This document shows, piece by piece, positions 51,784 to 60,006 of a stretch of DNA of 64,000 nucleotides (position 1 is its first letter; each line of letters opens with the position of its first letter). Source of the DNA: an uncultured Verrucomicrobiota bacterium (GTDB lineage: Bacteria; Verrucomicrobiota; Verrucomicrobiia; Verrucomicrobiales; Verrucomicrobiaceae). The DNA is taken from positions 92,347-156,346 of the forward strand of contig CAILZI010000213.1 in NCBI GenBank assembly GCA_903838675.1, in the 5' to 3' direction. The position numbers were made by a program, and so were the translations under genes. A model generated the notes under the pieces. That model saw only the letters and a program-made list of their open reading frames with translations, did not search any database and was not told the origin of the DNA.

Positions 51784-52716
51784 TCACGGTTTGACCGCTT
51801 CGGGAGCCGCTGCAGTCGGCTTCATCGAGACCAGGCGTGTCGTGACCTGCTGGTTTACGGGCATCGGCTTGCCTTCCACTTTGAGTTGAATTGCGGCGGA
51901 AAAGACGGCCAGAGAGATGGTTTTGCGTTCCAGATCAAAGAAGACATGGCCGTTAACCTTGGAATTGTCGCCGAAGGTTACGGAGCGCTCGGTTTCGAGT
52001 TCGCGGCCGGTGCTGTCCTTGTCGGGTTTGGACTTCATGGTGCCTTCGAAGGCGATCTGGGCCTGGCGATGGCCCTCCCGGTCAACGATGCCGTCGAATT
52101 TGGCGTTCAGTTTCACTTGAACCGTGCCGGCCTGGGGGAAGGGAACAATTTCATCGGAGATCCACTTGTCACCTGGGCTGACGGGGATTTTGGGGAGACC
52201 CATTTCAAGGGAGCGACGGTAAAGAGTAGCGAGCTGGCGGGCGGTGGCGATGGAGTTCAAGTCGGGTTCGATATCGCCCGTGACCATGGAGCCGAGGTTT
52301 TTTGCATCGACGAAATTGTCTTTGGCATCATAAACGAGGGTGAAGCCTTTGCCTGCTGTCGATCCGAGGGTCCGCTGCAGCTGAGGGCTGGAGGAGCCGG
52401 GGTTCTTTGAATCAAAGACATAGGTTTTGCCTTCGAAGGACATTTCTCCCAGCAGTGAGGTGATCAGCACTTTGGCCTCGGTCCGTTCTTCGGCATTCTT
52501 GCTGACCGTGATGGAGGTGGTCTGGTGGAGGCGCAGCTTCTGATCGGTGGTTTTGCCGAGGGCCGTCAGAAAATTCGTGGTGTCGGTGTCTGATTCCTGG
52601 AGGTAAGACAGCCCGGGCTCCCAGTGCAGCTTCAACTCCACCGGGGAATCCTGGGCGGGACAACAGGGAGTGAGGCAGAAAAGGGATGTGGCCAGTAGCG
52701 TGGCGGTGCGGAGCAT
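51784..52716 (-). CDS. Secreted protein of unknown function (DUF6263-like)
   Basis: A 310-residue protein. The ATG at 52716 gives the leader MLRTATLLATSLFCLTPCCP; longer in-frame sequence upstream is unlikely. The mature part is beta-rich: ELKLHWEPGLSYLQESDTDT, KLRLHQTTSITVSKN and a later KTISLAVFSAAIQLKVEGK. The opening resembles the DUF6263 type of verrucomicrobial secreted proteins, but that is a tentative recollection. No catalytic motif is seen. It is divergent from glnB with 206 bp between starts. Confidence 0.6.
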   Translation of the reverse strand: MLRTATLLATSLFCLTPCCPAQDSPVELKLHWEPGLSYLQESDTDTTNFLTALGKTTDQKLRLHQTTSITVSKNAEERTEAKVLITSLLGEMSFEGKTYVFDSKNPGSSSPQLQRTLGSTAGKGFTLVYDAKDNFVDAKNLGSMVTGDIEPDLNSIATARQLATLYRRSLEMGLPKIPVSPGDKWISDEIVPFPQAGTVQVKLNAKFDGIVDREGHRQAQIAFEGTMKSKPDKDSTGRELETERSVTFGDNSKVNGHVFFDLERKTISLAVFSAAIQLKVEGKPMPVNQQVTTRLVSMKPTAAAPEAVKP

Positions 52717-52808
52717 GGCCCGAGGTAAGCGAAAGCCCGGGGGTTTGCAATATGGCACTCCTCCAAGGGGCGCTGGTTTTTGGCGTGAGGAAGAAATCAA
52801 TCGCAGAG

Positions 52809-52825
52809 TTGGCACGCTTTTGGCT
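52809..52825 (+). promoter_or_regulatory. Sigma-54 (RpoN)-type promoter of glnB
   Basis: TTGGCACGCTTTTGGCT contains the invariant GG at 52811-52812 and GC at 52823-52824 with exactly 10 bases between. The -24 half TTGGCACG is perfect and the -12 half has one mismatch (TGGC for TTGC). Transcription would start near 52836, about 87 bases before glnB, which is a classical RpoN/NtrC target. Confidence 0.75.
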
Positions 52826-52922
52826 AAAACCTATTTTTGCAAAAGATTGGGCCAGGAAAAAACATCTTCCGACGGTTCTGATCGTTGCAATTCGTGAACC
52901 ACACTACTAATTGCCGTTAACC

Positions 52923-53270
52923 ATGAAAAAAGTCGAAGCGATCATCAAGCCGTTCAAACTGGAGGATGTCAAAGAAGCCCTTTCCGAAGTCGGAGTCGAA
53001 GGCATGACTGTTGTTGAGGTCAAAGGATTTGGCCGCCAAAAGGGCCACACCGAGATCTACCGTGGCAGTGAATACACCGTCGATTTCCTCCCGAAGGTGA
53101 AGATTGAGGTCGTCGTTGACGACAGCCGTTCTGACGCAGTGGTTGACGCCATCGTCAAAGCAGCAAACACTGGTAAAATCGGCGACGGCAAGGTCTTCGT
53201 CAGCGCAGTGCTTGATGCTATCCGCATCCGCACTGGTGAGCGTGGTGCCGATGCTGTTTCCAGCAGCTAG
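52923..53270 (+). CDS. glnB: Nitrogen regulatory protein P-II
   Basis: A 115-residue PII protein of normal length: MKKVEAIIKPFKLEDVKEAL, T-loop GFGRQKGHTEIYRGSEY with the uridylylation site Tyr51, then VDFLPKVKIEVVV, the B-loop KIGDGKVFV and RIRTGERGADAV. It senses ATP/ADP and 2-oxoglutarate and controls glutamine synthetase, ammonium uptake and NtrB in other bacteria. No amtB or glnA is adjacent, which favours GlnB over GlnK. The ATG at 52923 is the conserved start. A sigma-54-type promoter lies in front and a terminator behind, so it is a single-gene unit. Confidence 0.96.
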   Translation: MKKVEAIIKPFKLEDVKEALSEVGVEGMTVVEVKGFGRQKGHTEIYRGSEYTVDFLPKVKIEVVVDDSRSDAVVDAIVKAANTGKIGDGKVFVSAVLDAIRIRTGERGADAVSSS

Positions 53271-53301
53271 TTTCCACCCCAAAACTGCAAATCTGCAAAC
53301 A

Positions 53302-53335
53302 AACCCATCCGCGGCTTGCCGCAGGTGGGTTTTTT
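53302..53335 (+). terminator. Rho-independent terminator of glnB
   Basis: An interrupted inverted repeat (AACCCA and CCGCGGC pairing with GCCGC and TGGGTT, loop around TT) is followed by a run of six T. It ends the glnB transcript 31 bases after the stop codon. Confidence 0.8.
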
Positions 53336-53454
53336 GTTGCCCTGGAACAAGTGTGGTTGTGCCAGTTTCGTCACATTGGTGTGGTCTGGTTGCCTTGACA
53401 GCCCCCCTGCTGCTCGCTCTAAATGGCGGCCCCGTCCACTGATGGGTTCCCTCC

Positions 53455-54084
53455 ATGATTTCCTTCCAAAAGATCTTCGGCAAATCAGATGTGTTTTACG
53501 ACCTGCTCGAATCCAGCGCCAGCCACGCCAGGGAGAGCGTCCAGTCTCTGCACAAGCTGCTTTCCGACCCGGCTGCACCGCAGAATCTCGATGCCTTTGT
53601 AGCCTCCCGCCGCGAGGACAAAAAAATCACCCAGCAGATCGATGAAGCGCTATGCAAAACCTTTGTTACCGAGCTGGAGCGCGAGGACATCGAGGCGCTG
53701 GCCAATGCGCTCTACAAGATTCCCAAGACGGTCGAGAAAATCGCGGAGCGCCTGCTGATTTGCAGCGGGCGTCTGGCTGGAGTGGATTTTTCCCGCCAGA
53801 TCAAATTTATGGATTCGGCCGCCGAGATCGTCCTCACCATGGTGGTGGAACTGCGCAAAAAGATGCATCTCGAACGCGTGAAAGATTTGAACGACAAAAT
53901 TCAGCAGGTTGAAGGAGAGGCTGACAAGCTCATGATCGACTGCCTGCGGGTGCTTTACACCTCTGAGAAGGACGCGGTGCTGGTCGTCATCCTCAAAGAC
54001 CTCTACGATCTGATGGAAAAAGTCGTGGACCGCTGCCGTGACGCAGGAAACGTCGTCGCCCACATTGTTTTGAAGAACTCCTGA
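53455..54084 (+). CDS. DUF47 (PhoU-like) phosphate transport regulator
   Basis: A 209-residue all-helical protein of the DUF47 family, related to PhoU. It shows ITQQIDEALCKTFVTELERE, the motif EREDIEALANALYKI, KIQQVEGEADKLMIDCLRVL and the closing DLYDLMEKVVDRCRDAGNVV. These helices carry the metal-binding E/D-x-x-x-D pattern of PhoU. It is 13 bp before a PiT permease gene, the standard pairing; DUF47 proteins are thought to control or assist low-affinity phosphate uptake. Confidence 0.92.
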   Translation: MISFQKIFGKSDVFYDLLESSASHARESVQSLHKLLSDPAAPQNLDAFVASRREDKKITQQIDEALCKTFVTELEREDIEALANALYKIPKTVEKIAERLLICSGRLAGVDFSRQIKFMDSAAEIVLTMVVELRKKMHLERVKDLNDKIQQVEGEADKLMIDCLRVLYTSEKDAVLVVILKDLYDLMEKVVDRCRDAGNVVAHIVLKNS

Positions 54085-54097
54085 CCGCCCGCCGCGC

Positions 54098-55210
54098 ATG
54101 ACCCTCGTTCTTACCGTGGTGCTGGTGGCGTTGATCTTTGAGTACATCAACGGCTTCCATGATACCGCCAATTCCATCGCGACCGTGGTGTCCACGAAGG
54201 TACTTACGCCGCGACTGGCGATCATTCTGGCGGCTGTGACGAACCTGGCCGGTGCGTTTCTTGGCACGGCGGTGGCGAAGACCATCTCTTCGGGCCTGGT
54301 GGATGCCGCATTCGTCACCACGGAAACGATCATTTGTGCGCTGCTGGGCGGCATCATCTGGAATCTGATCACCTGGTGGTTTGGCCTGCCGTCGAGTTCC
54401 AGTCACGCTCTGGTCGGCGGGCTCACCGGAGCCACTCTGGCAACGGCTAGCGGCAACTGGTCGGTACTCATCTGGTCCAAGGCTCCCGAAGCGGGGAAAG
54501 CTTGGTATGAAGGCGGCGGCCTGCTCTACAAAGTGGTTCTGCCGATGATCACTTCACCGCTTGCGGGTCTGCTGCTGGGGTTCCTGGTGATGTCGTTCCT
54601 GTATCTGCTGATCTCGACCTTGAACCACGTGTTTGGCATTCTCAAACCGCACATGGTCAGCTGGTTGTTTGGCAAGCTGCAGATCTTAAGCGCCGGCTTC
54701 ATGGGTGTCAGCCATGGTTCGAACGACGCGCAGAAAACGATGGGCATCATTGCCCTGGCCCTGCTGGCAGCGACGAAGTCCGGCGATCTGTCCCAGATTC
54801 CCGACTGGCTCGGCTTCCTGCGCATTGAGTCTCTGGGTGCGAAGAGCGATCAGATCCCTATGTGGATCAAGATCGCCTGTGCCCTGACCATGGCCGCTGG
54901 AACGGCCGCCGGTGGCTGGCGCATCATCAAGACGCTGGGGCACAAGCTGGTGAAACTACAGCCCGTGCATGGTTTTGCCGCAGAAACGACCGCCGCAACC
55001 GTGATTTTCACAGCGGGGCATTTTGGCATGCCGGTTTCCACCACGCATGCCATCACCACCAGCATCATGGGGGTTGGCACTGCCAAGCGGTTCAACGCCA
55101 TCAAATGGGGAGTCGTCCAGCGCATTCTGTGGGCCTGGGTTCTCACCATTCCAGTCACGGCACTGCTGGGGTACTTCCTTTTCAAGCTGTTCGGCACGCC
55201 GGTGGCGTAA
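54098..55210 (+). CDS. PiT-family low-affinity phosphate permease
   Basis: A 370-residue inner-membrane permease with both PiT signatures: FEYINGFHDTANSIATVVST near the N-terminus and FMGVSHGSNDAQKTMGIIAL in the second half. It also has LPSSSSHALVGGLTGA and MPVSTTHAITTSIMGVG. With the upstream DUF47 gene it forms the usual phosphate-uptake pair. It differs from the shorter PiT at 48311, which has an ArsR-type operator. Its last 29 bp overlap the convergent bioA gene. Confidence 0.93.
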   Translation: MTLVLTVVLVALIFEYINGFHDTANSIATVVSTKVLTPRLAIILAAVTNLAGAFLGTAVAKTISSGLVDAAFVTTETIICALLGGIIWNLITWWFGLPSSSSHALVGGLTGATLATASGNWSVLIWSKAPEAGKAWYEGGGLLYKVVLPMITSPLAGLLLGFLVMSFLYLLISTLNHVFGILKPHMVSWLFGKLQILSAGFMGVSHGSNDAQKTMGIIALALLAATKSGDLSQIPDWLGFLRIESLGAKSDQIPMWIKIACALTMAAGTAAGGWRIIKTLGHKLVKLQPVHGFAAETTAATVIFTAGHFGMPVSTTHAITTSIMGVGTAKRFNAIKWGVVQRILWAWVLTIPVTALLGYFLFKLFGTPVA

Positions 55211-56456
55211 TTTCGTCCAAGGCGGCTTTGAGCGCAGCCACCATGTGCTCGATTTCCGCCAGGGTGACGCAAAGAGGCGGCATCAGCACGATGGTGTTGC
55301 CGATGGGGCGAGTGAGCAGGCCATGTTTGCGGGCCACGAGGCAGATTTTGGCGCCGAGGCTCAGGTCGGGCGAATCAATCGTCATTGCCGCGATCATGCC
55401 GCATTGGCGGTAGCCGGGCAGATCTGCCATTAACGCGCCCAAAAGGGCCATTTTGGCAGGCAGTTGCTCCAGCACATGTTCGTCACGAAACACCCGCAGG
55501 CTGGCGAGGGCAGCGGCACAGCCCAGCTGGCTGCCGGCGTAGCTGTGCCCATAGAAGAAAGTGCGGCCTTCGTGGGGTTCCCCCAGGAAGCCTTCAAAGA
55601 CGCGTTCTGTCGTTAAAGTCACCGCGAGGGGCAGATACCCGCCGGTGAGGCCCTTCGCGAGGCAGAGGAAATCAGGCACCACGCTTTCATGCTCGCAGGC
55701 AAACATTGTTCCCGTGCGGCCAAAGCCGGTCATCACCTCGTCGAGGATCAAAAAAACGTCCTGCTCTTCGCACCAGGAGTCCAGTGCCTTCAGCATGCCC
55801 TGCGGCCAGAGGCGCATGCCTGCGGCCCCCTGGATGAGCGGTTCGATGACCACGGCGGCGATGCGGTGGCGCTCTTCCGCAGACATGGCATCAAGCGCCT
55901 CAAGGCTCGGGACTGTGATCACGCGATAGCCGAAATCATTCCCACTGCCCTTGAATAGAGGAATGCCACCCAGGCTGGCGGCACCGAGGGTGTCGCCATG
56001 GTAGGCGCGGTCAAAGGCGATGAGTGTGTCTCGCCCCGGCCAGCCATTTTGCTTCCAGTACTGCAAGGCCATGCGCGCGGCGGATTCGATGGCGGTGGAG
56101 CCGTTATCCGTGAAAAACGCGCGCGTGATTTTGCTGCCGGGCAGGAGGTCGACGAGTTCTTTTGCCAGCCGGATGGCCGGTTCATGGGTAAAACCGAGGA
56201 AGGACGTGTGCGCCACTTTACCGAGCTGGTCGATGATCGCCGCATTGATGACGGGATGCGCATGGCCATGGGCGTTGGTCCAGATCGAGGCGTTTCCATC
56301 GAGGTAGTCGTTGCCGAACTGATCGCGCAGCGTACAGCCATGGCCCTCCACCAGCAGCAGCGGAGTGTGGTCCGGCGCGCACCACTGCTGCATGGGGGTG
56401 AAGGGGTGCCAGAGGTGCTGTTGGTCGAGGGTGGTCAGGTCCTGAAGAGGTGACAT
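55182..56456 (-). CDS. bioA: Adenosylmethionine-8-amino-7-oxononanoate aminotransferase
   Basis: A 424-residue class-III PLP aminotransferase that makes 7,8-diaminopelargonate from KAPA with SAM as amino donor (biotin synthesis). BioA marks: LWHPFTPMQQW at the start, LDGNASIWTNAHGHAHP, FTDNGSTAIESAARMALQYW, FDRAYHGDTLGAASLG, ILDEVMTGFGRTGTMFA and the PLP lysine in LCLAKGLTGGYLPLA. The length is normal. No other bio gene is adjacent in the window. It overlaps the end of the phosphate permease gene by 29 bp. Confidence 0.95.
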   Translation of the reverse strand: MSPLQDLTTLDQQHLWHPFTPMQQWCAPDHTPLLLVEGHGCTLRDQFGNDYLDGNASIWTNAHGHAHPVINAAIIDQLGKVAHTSFLGFTHEPAIRLAKELVDLLPGSKITRAFFTDNGSTAIESAARMALQYWKQNGWPGRDTLIAFDRAYHGDTLGAASLGGIPLFKGSGNDFGYRVITVPSLEALDAMSAEERHRIAAVVIEPLIQGAAGMRLWPQGMLKALDSWCEEQDVFLILDEVMTGFGRTGTMFACEHESVVPDFLCLAKGLTGGYLPLAVTLTTERVFEGFLGEPHEGRTFFYGHSYAGSQLGCAAALASLRVFRDEHVLEQLPAKMALLGALMADLPGYRQCGMIAAMTIDSPDLSLGAKICLVARKHGLLTRPIGNTIVLMPPLCVTLAEIEHMVAALKAALDEITPPACRTA

Positions 56457-56549
56457 GGAGCTTGCGTTCTTCTTACACTAGCATCCTTTCTTGATGCACT
56501 GGCGTTGTTAAATTTTTTGAAGCATTTAGCGTTTACCGGTTTCTTAGGA

Positions 56550-57323
56550 ATGATGGATCCTCACATATCCGCCAAAAATTTTTCAAATTCAGCCGGCCTT
56601 CCAGCGGGGAACAGCGGGCTGTTTCCTGCCACCATGTGGTCGATGATCCAGGCAGCCAAAGAGGAGGATGAAGTTTTGACGGGTCTGGAGCGGCTGGCCA
56701 AGGCCTACTGGCGGCCTTTGTATGTGTTTGCGCGACAGCGAGGATCATCGCATGATGGGGCGTCGGACGAGGTGCAGGGTTTTTTCGAACATCTGCTGTC
56801 ATGTGACATGTTGAAGAATGTGCAGCGTGGGGAGGTGCGCTTTCGCAGCTTTCTGCTGCGCTGCTTCACCAACTGGCTCCACAATGAACATCACCGCAAT
56901 CATGCTGTGAAGCGTGGCGGCGGCATGGCGCTGCAGCGTTTGGAAGAAATGGATTCGCGGGTCGACGAGCCAGCCTTGATCGAGGGACAGTCTCCCGACA
57001 AGGCTTTCGACCACGGCTGGGCGCGCGCGCTGGTGGACCATGCCATGAAACGGCTGGAGAATGAACTTGAGCAGCGAGAGCGGAGCGAGTTTTTGCTGGA
57101 ATTGCGCCAGCGCACTTTTGCCAGCAGTGGCGCCGGTCCTGACTGGGAGGAGATGGCGAGCCGTCATGGCATGTCCCACGGAGCGGTGCGCAAGGCGGCG
57201 AGCGATTTGCGCCGTCGATTTGGCATCTTGTTGCGCACGGAGGTGAGGAACATCGTTTCGAAGGATGAAGAGGTGGACGACGAACTGCGCTATCTGGTGA
57301 GCCTGCTCTCCATGGCGGCATGA
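56550..57323 (+). CDS. Sigma-70-like (ECF-type) regulator next to a Ser/Thr kinase
   Basis: A 257-residue protein of the divergent sigma-like family found beside Ser/Thr kinases in PVC bacteria. The region-2-like part (LAKAYWRPLYVFARQRGSSH, DEVQGFFEHLLSCDML, RFRSFLLRCFTNWLHNEHHR) precedes a C-terminal helix-turn-helix (WEEMASRHGMSHGAVRKAAS). The start ATG at 56550 (or 56553) has AGGA directly before it. It is 31 bp ahead of the kinase gene. Whether it directs RNA polymerase as a true sigma factor is not shown by sequence alone. Confidence 0.8.
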   Translation: MMDPHISAKNFSNSAGLPAGNSGLFPATMWSMIQAAKEEDEVLTGLERLAKAYWRPLYVFARQRGSSHDGASDEVQGFFEHLLSCDMLKNVQRGEVRFRSFLLRCFTNWLHNEHHRNHAVKRGGGMALQRLEEMDSRVDEPALIEGQSPDKAFDHGWARALVDHAMKRLENELEQRERSEFLLELRQRTFASSGAGPDWEEMASRHGMSHGAVRKAASDLRRRFGILLRTEVRNIVSKDEEVDDELRYLVSLLSMAA

Positions 57324-57354
57324 TGCGTGCTGGAACTGCGTATTCAATTCCCGC

Positions 57355-59931
57355 ATGAGCGCTAACGCAAACGAGCCGCACCAATGCCCGGTCTGCTCCG
57401 GCCGGCTGGAGCGTGATGGTGTCTGCCTGGTCTGCCTGCTGCAGGAGGGGCTGGAGGCTGATCATGTGACGGGGCAGCAAAGCCCTGAGTCTGCGTCTTC
57501 CACGCGGTTTCTGACGCTGCCCTGTGAGTTTGCGGGCTACCGGCTGGTGCGGGAGATTGCCAGTGGCGGGATGGGGATCGTGTATGAGGCAGAGAATGTG
57601 AAGCTGAAGCGGGTGGTGGCGCTGAAGGTGGTGCGCAACGCCCACTTTGCCACACGTGAGGAGGCGGCGCGGTTCCGTGCGGAGACGCAGGCCATCGCGC
57701 AGCTGGACCACCCGGACATCGTGCCGATCTATGAGAGCGGGGAGGAAGACGGCATGCCGTATTTTACCATGCGCCTGGCAGAGGGGGAATCGCTGGCAGA
57801 CCGTCTGAAGAGACGTGGCACCATGCCGGACCGGGAGGCGGCGACGTTCATGAGCCGGATAGCACGTGCGGTGCAGTATGCGCACGAGCGCGGAGTGCTG
57901 CACCGGGATCTTAAGCCTGCGAACATCCTGCTGGATGTGGCAGGAAAGCCGATGCTGTCGGACTTTGGACTGGCGAAGCTGCTGGATGCGGAGTTTCAAC
58001 TGACGCGCAGCAATGCCTATGTGGGCACCCCGCACTACATGAGCCCGGAGCAGGCAGCGGGAAAGGCGAAAGAAGTGACGATGGTAAGTGACGTGTGGGC
58101 GCTGGGGGTGATGCTGTTCCAAATGCTGACGGACAAGCTGCCATTCACCGGGGGTAGTGCGGTGGAGGTGATGCGGCGGATCACGCAGGAGGAGCCGGAG
58201 ATCAGTTCGTCAGGGAAGCTGACGATGAGGAAGGAGGCTAAGGAAGGCAAAGCACGGCCGGAGAATGTATCGGCGGTAGCACTGCAGCGAGTGCAGGCGG
58301 ATCTGGCCACGCTGATCCTGCGCTGCCTGGAAAAGCAGCCGGCACGACGCCTGCCGAGCGCGGGATTCCTTGCGGATGAACTGGACCGCTACCTGAACGG
58401 GGAACCGATTCAATCCAGGGCGGTGAGCTCGGGTGAGCGGCTGTGGAAGCTGACGCAGAGGCACAAGGGGGCGACGCTGGGGATACTGGGCATCGCGGCT
58501 TCGCTGATCGTGGGGACTGTGGTGTCGGCTTATCAGGCGGTGAAGGCGCGTGAGGCGGAACGCGTGGCGCTGAAGCAAAAGCAGGAGGCACAAACTGTCT
58601 CGGAGATCATTTTGCACACGATTCGTGATCTGGATGAACGGCACACGGGCAGCAACATCGATCCTGTGTTGATGAAAGAGCAGATGCTTGAGCGCATCAT
58701 GAAGTTCCGGGGCGATCCCGTGCGGAAGGCGCAAATGCTGGGCGAAACAGCCATCATGTTTACAAACGAGCAGTGTCTGGAGAATTACCGTCAGGCGCTG
58801 GCCCTGCTGGAGTCGGCGCTGGGCGCTGATGATCCGAAGGTATGGGACATGCGCTTCTGTGTGGCCGGACAGCGTGCCGTGATGGAGGGCTCGTCTGACG
58901 AATGCATGGTGGAACTGCGCCGGATACTTGCCTGGCAGCGGCAGCATCTGGGGCCGAGTCACAACAGCACGCTTTTCACCCAGCTTTCGCTTGGGAAGAA
59001 TCTCAACATCCGAGGTGAAGGCAAGGAGGCGGAGGAGCTGCTGGGCGAAGTTTGCAGGAAGGTGGCAGGCAACGCTGCGTACAACCTCAGACATCAGGCC
59101 CTATGCCGAATGGAGCATATGACGGCGGTTTTTCTGGCCGGAGGACAGGAACAGGCGATCGCGCTTGGCCGTGAATACGGACGCAAAACCTTGGCTGAAC
59201 TAGGAGAAAGAGACCTGCTTACCGCGCGAACGGTGGGCCGCCTGGCTTCCTATTACCAGAAGGTCGGAATGCTCGATGAGGCCGCCGCTGAGGGCCGCCG
59301 GGCGCTTGATATATTCTGGCGTTCGGTCGGGCCGGACAACATGTATGCCAAGGAGTGCCTGAGCGAGTTGTCCGCCCTGCTCGGCAAAAAAGGTGACAAA
59401 AAAGAGCGCTTGGCGCTGGTACGTGAGGCCGTCAAAGTGTGTGATTTAAACCTCGGCCCCAGTCATCCTTTTTCGCTCTATCGTGTGGAAAGCTGCATGT
59501 ATGTCCAAATTGAGCAGAAACTTTATTACGATGCTGCCACTCTGGGGATGTTCTGGCTCAAACGCATTCGCTCCCCTCAGGGCAGTCTGCCTGTAGAAGC
59601 TAACGGTGTGCTGCGCGAGCAGGCCCGAGCCCAATTTTTGCGCAGCCAGCATGCCCGTGCAGAGGCTGGCCTGCGGGAATTGATTGTACTGATGGAACAG
59701 CACAAGCCGGATGATCTCCAGCGTTTTGCCGATATGTCCAATCTGGCGGACGCCCTGCTGGCCCAGGACCGGCCTGCTGAAGCCCTGCCACTGCTCAGGC
59801 AGGCCATTCAGGCTTTTGAAGAGCGTGGGCTGGACCGGCCCCAGTTCACCGCCCTGGCATTGCCGAAAGCCAGAAAGAGGCTTGCGGATGCAGAGCAGGC
59901 GCTGGCAGCACAAAAAAGTGCCGGGCAGTGA
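57355..59931 (+). CDS. Membrane Ser/Thr protein kinase with N-terminal Cys motif and C-terminal TPR region
   Basis: An 858-residue kinase. Two CxxC pairs at the start (CPVCSGRL and CLVCLLQ) resemble a zinc ribbon. The kinase domain spans about 60-350: glycine loop EIASGGMGIVYEAE, K91 in VALKVVR, catalytic HRDLKPANILLD (H183, D185), DFGLAK (D203) and GTPHYMSPEQAAG. One membrane helix is near 378-395 (LGILGIAASLIVGTVVSAY). The C-terminal 450 residues are helical TPR-like repeats, probably periplasmic. It is the second gene after a sigma-like regulator, a pairing common in PVC genomes, and precedes a large autotransporter that it might control. Confidence 0.93.
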   Translation: MSANANEPHQCPVCSGRLERDGVCLVCLLQEGLEADHVTGQQSPESASSTRFLTLPCEFAGYRLVREIASGGMGIVYEAENVKLKRVVALKVVRNAHFATREEAARFRAETQAIAQLDHPDIVPIYESGEEDGMPYFTMRLAEGESLADRLKRRGTMPDREAATFMSRIARAVQYAHERGVLHRDLKPANILLDVAGKPMLSDFGLAKLLDAEFQLTRSNAYVGTPHYMSPEQAAGKAKEVTMVSDVWALGVMLFQMLTDKLPFTGGSAVEVMRRITQEEPEISSSGKLTMRKEAKEGKARPENVSAVALQRVQADLATLILRCLEKQPARRLPSAGFLADELDRYLNGEPIQSRAVSSGERLWKLTQRHKGATLGILGIAASLIVGTVVSAYQAVKAREAERVALKQKQEAQTVSEIILHTIRDLDERHTGSNIDPVLMKEQMLERIMKFRGDPVRKAQMLGETAIMFTNEQCLENYRQALALLESALGADDPKVWDMRFCVAGQRAVMEGSSDECMVELRRILAWQRQHLGPSHNSTLFTQLSLGKNLNIRGEGKEAEELLGEVCRKVAGNAAYNLRHQALCRMEHMTAVFLAGGQEQAIALGREYGRKTLAELGERDLLTARTVGRLASYYQKVGMLDEAAAEGRRALDIFWRSVGPDNMYAKECLSELSALLGKKGDKKERLALVREAVKVCDLNLGPSHPFSLYRVESCMYVQIEQKLYYDAATLGMFWLKRIRSPQGSLPVEANGVLREQARAQFLRSQHARAEAGLRELIVLMEQHKPDDLQRFADMSNLADALLAQDRPAEALPLLRQAIQAFEERGLDRPQFTALALPKARKRLADAEQALAAQKSAGQ

Positions 59932-59943
59932 AAATAATTTTCA
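59929..59943. repeat. AT-rich palindrome over the kinase stop codon
   Basis: TGAAAAT-A-ATTTTCA is a perfect 15-bp palindrome that includes the TGA stop of the kinase gene. It may be a weak transcript end or a protein-binding site of the autotransporter promoter region; nothing distinguishes the two. Confidence 0.4.
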
Positions 59944-59984
59944 GTCATGAGGTAACACGCCTGCCAGGAAGTTGTGGATGCCGG

Positions 59985-60002
59985 ATGCACGAACTCGTGC
60001 AT
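59985..60002. promoter_or_regulatory. Perfect palindrome immediately before the autotransporter start
   Basis: ATGCACGA-AC-TCGTGCAT is a perfect 8-bp inverted repeat ending 4 bases before the start codon at 60007, where a ribosome-binding site would be expected. It could be an operator or an RNA hairpin that limits translation of the large surface protein. Confidence 0.6.
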
Positions 60003-60006
60003 ACCC

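Noticed and set aside
56866..58122. A 418-codon open frame on the minus strand over the sigma-like and kinase genes
   Set aside because: It spans two genuine genes and their intergenic gap and has no coherent motif.
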